This document shows, piece after piece, positions 5,180 through 10,500 of a stretch of DNA of 10,500 nt (position 1 is its first letter; the number at the start of each line of letters is the position of its first letter). The DNA comes from Synergistetes bacterium JGI 0000079-D21 (GTDB lineage Bacteria > Synergistota > Synergistia > Synergistales > 79-D21). The notes beneath the pieces were generated by a model. That model worked only from the letters and a program-made list of their open reading frames with translations. It ran no database searches and was not told the DNA's origin. The stretch is taken from contig AQRZ01000043.1 of NCBI GenBank assembly GCA_000402835.1, positions 17,203-27,702 on the forward strand, in the 5' to 3' direction. The translations under genes and the position numbers were made by a program.

Positions 5180-6421
5180 ATGCCTGGGAAACGGGTTGTA
5201 CAGCTGGGGTACGGAATGCAGGGAAAGGCAAGCCTGGTGGATTTGCTGGCATCTCCGGGGATCGAAGAAATCGTTGTCACCGACTGCTACCCCGGTTTCG
5301 AGAAAGACGCCGCGGCTTTGGGCGACCCCCGGGTGAAGGCGGTGAGGGTCGACGCTTCGAAGAAGGAAGAGTTGGCCGCCGTCATGACCGGGGCCGACGT
5401 GGTCATCGAGCTGCTTCCCGGGCTGTTCGCGCTGCCGGTGGCGCAGACGGCCGCCGAGCTTGGGGTCAACCTCGTGTCGGCCATGTACCTCGCCAATCCC
5501 GGCGAACAGGATCCCGCCAGGCGGGAGGCGAACCTCCGGGAGTTGGCCCGGATCGACGCGGTCATGAAGGATAAGGGGAAGACGATCCTGGAGGAGTTCG
5601 GCATGGATCCCGGCATCGACCTGGTTCTGGGCCGCAAGTGCCTGGACGGGCTGGACGAGGTCCAGGCCTTCCATTCCTACGGGGCCGGGTTCCCCGAGCT
5701 GGAAGCGGCGAACAACCCGATCCGCTACAAGTTCACCTGGTCGGTGATCGGGGTGATGCGCTCGTACCTTCGCCCCGCCGTCGTGATCAAGGGAGGAAAG
5801 GACATCCCCATCAAGGCGGACGAGATGTTCAGTCCAGCCAACACCCATATCCTGGACCTTCCGGAGATGGGAGGGCCGCTGGAATGCTTCCCCAACGGCG
5901 ACAGCTCGCACTTCGCGAAGAGTTTCGGGATCCGGGAAACGGTGAAGGACATGGGGCGCTACATTTGCCGGTGGCCCGGGCACAGGGCCTTCTGGGAAGT
6001 CATGGCCAAGTCCGGCTTCCTTTCGGACGCACCCATCCGGGTCGGAAATTGCGAGGTGGCTCCCACCGCTTTCTGCGCGGCCCTGTTCGGCTCCCAGGAA
6101 CAGTTCTTCTACGGCGACGGAGAGAGGGACGTGGCGCTGGTTCGAACCGACGCCCGGGGCCTAAAGGACGGGAAGCCCTGGCGGGTGGTCTGCCAGGTCA
6201 TCGACAAGCGTGACCTTTCCACCGGCCTGACCGCCATGCAGCGAACCGTGGGATTCCCGGTTTCCATCGGGGCCCAGATGATCCTGGACGGAAGGCTGGA
6301 GAAAAAAGGCATCGTCAGCCCCAGCGAGGTTCCTTTTGACGAATTCATGCAGGAACTCGGGCGCAGGGGCATCACCTGGAACCGCGAGGAAGGGCCTTGG
6401 GACGGCCGGATGGAGCCCTAG
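5180..6421 (+). CDS. Saccharopine dehydrogenase-family protein (paralogue 1)
   Basis: 413 residues. An N-terminal Rossmann domain has the dinucleotide motif LGYGMQG (9-15), then VVTD at the end of strand 2. The region near residues 74-101 (VVIELLPG, LVSAMY) is typical of the family, as is LEEFGMDPGID (137-147). The C-terminal part follows the LYS9/saccharopine reductase plan, with GPLECFPNGDSSHFAKSFGI resembling the ligand-binding PNRDS segment of saccharopine reductases. The family forms or splits secondary amines between an amino acid and an oxo acid with NAD(P)H. The substrate segment AFHSYGAGFPELEAANNP differs from the canonical one seen in the second copy at 9663, so a different substrate, or a heteromeric role, is likely. 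ATG 5180 follows GGGAGGGG by 8 bases. It is the first gene of the operon, and its 3' end overlaps the next gene. The exact reaction is not known. Confidence 0.85.
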   Translation: MPGKRVVQLGYGMQGKASLVDLLASPGIEEIVVTDCYPGFEKDAAALGDPRVKAVRVDASKKEELAAVMTGADVVIELLPGLFALPVAQTAAELGVNLVSAMYLANPGEQDPARREANLRELARIDAVMKDKGKTILEEFGMDPGIDLVLGRKCLDGLDEVQAFHSYGAGFPELEAANNPIRYKFTWSVIGVMRSYLRPAVVIKGGKDIPIKADEMFSPANTHILDLPEMGGPLECFPNGDSSHFAKSFGIRETVKDMGRYICRWPGHRAFWEVMAKSGFLSDAPIRVGNCEVAPTAFCAALFGSQEQFFYGDGERDVALVRTDARGLKDGKPWRVVCQVIDKRDLSTGLTAMQRTVGFPVSIGAQMILDGRLEKKGIVSPSEVPFDEFMQELGRRGITWNREEGPWDGRMEP

Positions 6422-7365
6422 AAATCCCCTTCCTGAAGGGGCACATGGGCGGAAACACGATCGCCCTTCTTCCGGGGGGGCTGCTGTCCCGGGAAAGGGA
6501 GCTTGAAACCGTGCTCACCGCCCTGCAGGACACGCACCTTGGCTGCCATGAGGCCGGGCTGGTCAGTCCCCCGTCGGGGTCCGGCCGGCTTCCCCTGAAA
6601 ATCGTCGGGCGCTCCTCCCGGAACTACACCACTGCCTGCGGAGGCCTGACCCAGGTGCTTGGGGCAGCGATCGGGACAGGGCAGCTTGCGGAGGTCTTCG
6701 GTTTCGGTCCCTCCGGCCCTTCGCAAGTCGTCCTGGAAACCGATGCCGGGACGGTTCGTATGTCAGTCGGCGTTTCCGACGGCTCCGTCCGGACCGAAAC
6801 GGACCTGACCGCGTTCCTCGAAGAAGTCCTTGAAAGCGGGGTGGAGGAGGTCCGCCTGGGCGGGACGAGGGCCGTTCGGGCGGGAAAGTTTCTCGTGGTC
6901 CTCGCAGACGACCTGCTGGACCGTTTCGCGGCGGAAGAGGTCGCCGCGCTCGTCCCCCGGGTCAGGCTTGCCCTGGCCGAACTGCAGGCCGAATTCCTGG
7001 ACCGCTACCCGCAGGCGAGCCTGGATTTCGCGGTTTACGACCTTCACCCCAAACGGCCCGACACCCTGGGGCGCGTCGTGTTCCCGCACTGGCTCCCCGG
7101 AGGCCACGTGGAGCCCGCCTGCGGGACGGGAACCGTAGCCGTCTGTGCCGTGCTCGTTTTCCAGGGCCTTCTCCCCGGACCTTCGGCCAGCCGCGGCCGG
7201 GAGCTCCGGTTCGAATCCGGCGGCGGGCCGGATCTCGGTGGGCCCGATACGACGACGGCTCTCCTGGAGATGGATGCCGGAAATATCTGGTCGATCCGTT
7301 TCTCGCATAGCCTGGTCGAATTGACGTCAAAAGGGAGGGTGATGCTGGAGACAAACGAACGGTAA
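6397..7365 (+). CDS. DapF-fold racemase/epimerase, two-cysteine type
   Basis: 322 residues with the layout of cofactor-independent two-base epimerases (diaminopimelate epimerase, proline/hydroxyproline racemase). The start FLKGHMGGNTIALLPG resembles the DapF N-terminus. The first catalytic cysteine is likely Cys81 in TTACGGLTQVLG and the second Cys242 in VEPACGTGTVAV. These enzymes invert an alpha-carbon by proton transfer between two Cys thiols. At 322 residues it is longer than usual DapF, and the first motif is not the canonical GNG.RC, so a lysine-biosynthetic role is unlikely. Its operon place points to catabolic or opine-type chemistry on an unknown amino acid. The start is taken as TTG 6397, with GAGG seven bases upstream, giving a 25-base overlap with the preceding gene. 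No in-frame ATG lies before 6445, which is inside the conserved N-terminal strand. Confidence 0.78.
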   Translation: MGRPDGALEIPFLKGHMGGNTIALLPGGLLSRERELETVLTALQDTHLGCHEAGLVSPPSGSGRLPLKIVGRSSRNYTTACGGLTQVLGAAIGTGQLAEVFGFGPSGPSQVVLETDAGTVRMSVGVSDGSVRTETDLTAFLEEVLESGVEEVRLGGTRAVRAGKFLVVLADDLLDRFAAEEVAALVPRVRLALAELQAEFLDRYPQASLDFAVYDLHPKRPDTLGRVVFPHWLPGGHVEPACGTGTVAVCAVLVFQGLLPGPSASRGRELRFESGGGPDLGGPDTTTALLEMDAGNIWSIRFSHSLVELTSKGRVMLETNER

Positions 7366-7420
7366 AGGACCAGGAAAAAGAGCAAAGAAACGATCCAACT
7401 TAGAGGAAGGAGTGTTTCTG

Positions 7421-8839
7421 ATGGAGAATATCGCTGCAAAAGGCATCATCTCCCTCGTCCCCATCGTCCTGACCCTTTTCCTTGCCTTCTTCACGAAGGA
7501 TGCCATCTTTTCTCTCGTCATCGGCTGCGTCGCGGGGGTCGTGATCGCGGGCTTCGACCCGGCCACTGGACTCTCCAAGCTGTTCCAGCACGCGCTGGGC
7601 AACGCTGACTTCATCTGGGTCATGATGATCGAAATCGCGATCGGGATCATGATCGCCTTCTACCTGAAGGCCGGGGTGATCAGCGCCTTCGCGGACTGGG
7701 CCTCCACGAAAATCCGCACCCGGAGGCAGGCTTCCGGGTTCGGCTGGGTCCTGGGTGTTTTCATTTTCTTCAGCGACTATTTCTCTCCCCTGTTCAGCGG
7801 ACCCATCGCCCGGCCCCTGACCGACAAGTACAAGGTCTCCCGGGAAATGCTGGCCTACGAACTCGACTCCGGTAGCGCTCCGGTCTGCACGATCATCCCG
7901 CTGAGCGCGTGGGCCGTCTACATCGCCGGCCTGCTGAAGGGCCACGGCCCGATCGCCACGGCCGAAGAAGGGATGTCGGCGTTCATTCGTTCCATCCCCT
8001 ACAACTTCTACGGCTGGCTTGCGGTCATCATGTGCGGCCTGATCGCCTTCCAGATCCTCCCCAACTTCGGTCCCATGAAGAAGGCCGAGGAGCGGGCCCT
8101 CAAGGAAGGCAAGGTCATCCGCGACGGCGCGACGCCCCTGAGCGGGCCGGAGATGGAAGAGATCAGGATGGCGGAGGGCAAGAAGCCCAACCTGATGGTC
8201 TACCTCTTCATCCCGGTGCTCCTGGTCATCGGCATCGCCCTCGGGACCTTCTTCACGCTGCACAGCACGAAGACGCTCGAGGCCTTCTTCACGGCGGTCA
8301 TGTACCAGGCGGTCGTCCTGACCATCGGCGGGTACTTCACGGGCATCAAGGACGCCATGGACACCGTCTACAAGGGAATTAAGGCCGTGCTGCCGGCCAT
8401 CATGATCCTGGCGTTGGCCTACTGCATCAACGACATCTCCAAGGCCCTGGGCGCCCAGAAATACATCTTCACCATGGCCCAGTCCTGGATGACCCCGGCC
8501 ATGCTGCCCCTGGCCACCTTCTTCGCCGGAGCCCTGATTTCCTTCTTCACCGGAACCTCCTGGGGAACCTACGCCATCCTGACTCCCTTCGTCCTTCCCC
8601 TGGCCTTCCAGCTTTCCGGCAACGTCGTTTCCCCGCTGGTCCTGGCCACGATCGGCGCGGTCGTCGGCGGCGGCTGCTTCGGGGACCACTGCTCGCCCGT
8701 TTCCGATACGACCTGTCTTTCCTCGTTCGGCGCCGGATCGGACCACATGGACCACGTTTCCACCCAGATCCCGTACGCTTTTACCGCGGCGGCCATCGCG
8801 GCGGTGATCTACGGGGTGCTGGGGGTCATGTCCGTCTAG
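7421..8839 (+). CDS. NhaC-family sodium/proton antiporter or sodium-linked transporter
   Basis: A 472-residue polytopic inner-membrane protein with about 11-12 hydrophobic segments. The ion transporter (NhaC) signature near residues 415-435 reads GGGCFGDHCSPVSDTTCLSS, and an earlier FSDYFSPLFSGPIARPLTDKY stretch matches the first repeat of the family. A charged cytoplasmic loop (MKKAEERALKEGKVIRDG) splits the two halves. NhaC relatives exchange sodium for protons, and some exchange organic anions or amino acids. Lying within an amino-acid enzyme operon, this one may import the substrate or export a product. ATG 7421 is preceded by AAGGAG with 8 bases between; an in-frame GTG at 7412 overlaps that site and is unlikely. 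It sits 55 bases after the epimerase gene with no terminator between. Transport direction and substrate are inference. Confidence 0.85.
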   Translation: MENIAAKGIISLVPIVLTLFLAFFTKDAIFSLVIGCVAGVVIAGFDPATGLSKLFQHALGNADFIWVMMIEIAIGIMIAFYLKAGVISAFADWASTKIRTRRQASGFGWVLGVFIFFSDYFSPLFSGPIARPLTDKYKVSREMLAYELDSGSAPVCTIIPLSAWAVYIAGLLKGHGPIATAEEGMSAFIRSIPYNFYGWLAVIMCGLIAFQILPNFGPMKKAEERALKEGKVIRDGATPLSGPEMEEIRMAEGKKPNLMVYLFIPVLLVIGIALGTFFTLHSTKTLEAFFTAVMYQAVVLTIGGYFTGIKDAMDTVYKGIKAVLPAIMILALAYCINDISKALGAQKYIFTMAQSWMTPAMLPLATFFAGALISFFTGTSWGTYAILTPFVLPLAFQLSGNVVSPLVLATIGAVVGGGCFGDHCSPVSDTTCLSSFGAGSDHMDHVSTQIPYAFTAAAIAAVIYGVLGVMSV

Positions 8840-8862
8840 GAAAAGCCTGCAACCTTGAAAAG

Positions 8863-8896
8863 GGCGGGGCCTGCCGCTGAGCCGGCCGGTCCCGCC
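8863..8896 (+). other. Intercistronic GC hairpin
   Basis: GGCGGGGCC (8863-8871) pairs with GGTCCCGCC (8888-8896), one G-U, loop 16 bases. No T tract follows, so it is not a standard terminator. It may protect the upstream transcript or lower expression of the downstream genes. Confidence 0.5.
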
Positions 8897-8922
8897 GCAA
8901 CCACCCTTTAGGAGGCAACGCC

Positions 8923-9630
8923 ATGAACGCTCGAAAAGCCGAGATCGGAATCCTCTGCTGGGAAGCCGGGCAGGTCCCCCGGGGCCTCGTCCAGCTGGAG
9001 TCCCTTGTCGGGAACAGCACGAACCCGGAATCCTACTCCTTCCCGGTGCGTTTCTGCCGGGTGAAGGGTGCCAATATCCACACCATCCTCGAGAACCCGA
9101 GCCGGGAGGTCCTCCAAACGATGATCGCGGAGGCGAAGGCCATGGTGGCGGACGGTGTCCGGGCCATCACCACCAGCTGCGGCTTCAACGCGATTTTTCA
9201 GGAAGAGCTTGCCGAGGCGGTAGACGTCCCCGTCTTCACCTCCAGCCTCCTGCAGGTCCCCTTCGTCCAGAAAATCGTGGGACGCGAAAGCGAGGTGGCG
9301 ATCCTGACCGCCAAGGCCGCTGCCCTCAAGCCGGAACACCTGGCCGCAGCGGGGATCACCCGGACGGACAACCTGCATGTGCACGGCCTGGAGGGGTGTC
9401 CCCAGTGGAGCAAGATCTTCACCTCTCCCGACGAAGACATGGACCTGGAGGCCGTCCGGCGTGAAATCGTGGGCGTGGCCCTCGAAGCGCTCGAGGCCAG
9501 GCCCCGAACGCGGGCCTTTGTCCTGGAGTGCACCGACCTGCCTCCCTTTGCGGAGGAAATCCGCCGGAAAACGGGACTGCCGGTCTTCGACTTTATCACC
9601 CTGGTCAATAGCGTCTACTCCTCTCTTTAA
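8923..9630 (+). CDS. Aspartate/glutamate/hydantoin racemase-superfamily protein
   Basis: 235 residues. It has the pseudo-symmetric two-domain plan of the Asp/Glu racemase superfamily, with one cysteine per half at the expected places: Cys86 in ITTSCGF and Cys203 in VLECTDLPPFA. In the family these two thiols act as acid and base in PLP-independent racemisation; maleate isomerase and arylmalonate decarboxylase are relatives. The N-terminus (IGILCWEAGQVPRG) and the FTSSLLQVPF segment fit the less characterised members found near catabolic genes. ATG 8923 follows AGGAGG by 7 bases. It is in the same direction as its neighbours, 83 bases after the NhaC gene and 32 before the second dehydrogenase. 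Together with the DapF-like enzyme it gives the operon two unrelated stereochemical enzymes. The substrate is unknown. Confidence 0.82.
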   Translation: MNARKAEIGILCWEAGQVPRGLVQLESLVGNSTNPESYSFPVRFCRVKGANIHTILENPSREVLQTMIAEAKAMVADGVRAITTSCGFNAIFQEELAEAVDVPVFTSSLLQVPFVQKIVGRESEVAILTAKAAALKPEHLAAAGITRTDNLHVHGLEGCPQWSKIFTSPDEDMDLEAVRREIVGVALEALEARPRTRAFVLECTDLPPFAEEIRRKTGLPVFDFITLVNSVYSSL

Positions 9631-9662
9631 GGGAAGGAGCAAAGAACTGGAGGTCTTATGAA

Positions 9663-10500
9663 ATGAAGCACGTTCTCGTGTTCGGGGCGGGGCGGGTTGC
9701 CCGTCCCTGTGTCCAGTACCTGCTCAGGCATGAAGGGATCGCCGTGACGGTGGTGGACCTGGCCAGGGAAAACCTGGAAAGGGTAACGGAAAAGCACCCC
9801 AACAGCACGGCTGTCGTGGCCGACGCGGGCCGTGAATCCGGCAGCCTGATTGCGTCGGTCAAGCCCGACCTGGTGATCAACCTGCTGCCGCCGGCCTTCA
9901 TGGCTCCCGTGGCAAGGCAGTGCCTGGAAGCGGGGGTACACCTGGTCCACCCTGCTTACATCGACGCGGAGACCCTGGCCCTCGACGCAGAAGCCAAGGC
10001 CGCAGGATTGACCTTCCTGACCGAGCTGGGTCTGGACCCAGGGATCGACCACATGTCGGCGGCGCGGACGGTGAGACGGATCCGGGAGTCAGGCGGCCGG
10101 GTGGAGAGCTTCCGGTCGGTGTGCGGGGCGCTGCCGTCGGCGGAGGCGAACACGAACCCGTGGGGGTACAAGCTTTCGTGGGCGCCGGCGAGCCTCATCG
10201 GAGCGAGCAAGCGTGACGCGAGGGTGATGCTGGACGGAGAGGTGCACGAGTGGAAGGACGGGAAGACGTACGAGCACGTGCACCTGGAGGAGATGGGGCC
10301 GCTGGGGTGGTTCGAGGTCTACGCCAACGCGGACTCCCTGCCGTACCTGGAGCGTTACGGGATCCCGGAGGCGAAGACGATCTACCGAGGGACGATCCGG
10401 TACGTGGGATGGTGCGAGACGATCGTGGCGATGAACGCGCTCTCGCTGGTGGAGACGGAGGAGCAGGACTTTCGAGGGCTGACGTTCCGTGGATTCATGG
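9663..10500 (+). CDS. Saccharopine dehydrogenase/reductase-like protein (paralogue 2), 3' end missing
   Basis: The first 279 codons of a protein that is usually about 440 residues; it runs out of the window. The Rossmann motif is VLVFGAGRVARP (4-15), followed by VVDLARENL, VINLLPPAFM, and TELGLDPGIDHMSA (120-133). The segment SVCGALPSAEANTNPWGYKLSWAP is the classic substrate-domain sequence of saccharopine reductase (LYS9/AASS type), and FEVYANADSLPYLERYGI, then TIYRGTIRYVGWC, follow as in that family. It is therefore a better candidate for saccharopine-like substrates than paralogue 1. ATG 9663 has GGAGG 9 bases upstream. An ATG at 9658 opens only a two-codon frame (ATG AAA TGA) overlapping the true start. 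Codon use changes sharply near base 10050: GAA to GAG and GCC to GCG. Confidence 0.88.
   Translation, partial: MKHVLVFGAGRVARPCVQYLLRHEGIAVTVVDLARENLERVTEKHPNSTAVVADAGRESGSLIASVKPDLVINLLPPAFMAPVARQCLEAGVHLVHPAYIDAETLALDAEAKAAGLTFLTELGLDPGIDHMSAARTVRRIRESGGRVESFRSVCGALPSAEANTNPWGYKLSWAPASLIGASKRDARVMLDGEVHEWKDGKTYEHVHLEEMGPLGWFEVYANADSLPYLERYGIPEAKTIYRGTIRYVGWCETIVAMNALSLVETEEQDFRGLTFRGFM

Noticed and set aside
5129..5983. 284-codon open frame on - strand opposite the first dehydrogenase
   Set aside because: Shadow of the dehydrogenase codon pattern; no start signal and no recognisable domain.
7400..8755. 451-codon open frame on - strand opposite the NhaC gene
   Set aside because: Asp/Gly/Glu/His-rich mirror of a GC-rich membrane protein gene; no ribosome site or family resemblance.
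9658..9666. ATG AAA TGA mini-frame before the second dehydrogenase as a regulatory peptide
   Set aside because: Two codons only; the ribosome site spacing favours ATG 9663 and chance occurrence is likely.
1..10500. tRNA, rRNA, CRISPR arrays, insertion sequences or attachment sites
   Set aside because: I saw no cloverleaf, rRNA-like stretch, regularly spaced repeats, transposase or terminal inverted repeats.

Overview
This is a GC-rich bacterial window with mostly strong AGGAGG-type ribosome sites. It carries tungstate uptake, sulfur-compound handling, a probable selenocysteine codon and an amino-acid enzyme cluster. Together these suggest a strictly anaerobic, amino-acid-degrading bacterium; Synergistota, or a physiologically similar Firmicute or deltaproteobacterium, would fit. 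No rRNA or marker gene is present, so the lineage is only an inference.

Left part (1-1616). The window opens in the 3' end of rmuC (+). Its stop codon overlaps that of the convergent gene tupA (-), which encodes the tungstate-binding protein of an ABC importer. The 368-base gap upstream of tupA holds no gene but is full of regulation. On the minus strand it has a sigma-70-type promoter, a structured leader resembling the molybdenum/tungsten-cofactor (Moco/Tuco) riboswitch, and an intrinsic terminator before the tupA ribosome site. On the plus strand it has a divergent promoter whose -35/-10 spacer is a perfect 7-bp inverted repeat of CsoR/CstR type.

Sulfur module (1617-4232). That promoter reads into an FAD/NAD(P) disulfide oxidoreductase with the single active-site cysteine of CoA-disulfide or persulfide reductases. 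Two half-size YeeE/YedE (sulfur or thiosulfate transport) membrane proteins follow. The first has an in-frame TGA exactly where the family has its conserved Cys (G-C-x-S-G-H-G). Downstream of the TGA the family sequence continues for 40 codons, ends with an ATGA overlap onto the second half, and begins with a hairpin suited to a bacterial SECIS. I read it as a selenoprotein, a split Sec-containing YeeE, and consider it the most interesting item here. A strong intrinsic terminator closes the module.

Amino-acid module (4244-10500). A GntR/FCD regulator with its own promoter and terminator precedes a co-directional run of genes. These are a saccharopine-dehydrogenase-like protein, a DapF-fold two-cysteine racemase/epimerase (overlapping the previous gene), an NhaC-family sodium antiporter or transporter, an Asp/Glu-racemase-family protein, and a second saccharopine-reductase-like protein that runs off the end. 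The near-palindrome ATGAATACAT occurs upstream of both gntR and the first dehydrogenase, suggesting one regulator controls both. The set (import, two stereochemical enzymes, two NAD(P)-linked secondary-amine oxidoreductases) looks like a catabolic route for a diamino acid or opine-like compound. The substrate cannot be read from sequence. The last dehydrogenase gene changes codon use abruptly near 10050.
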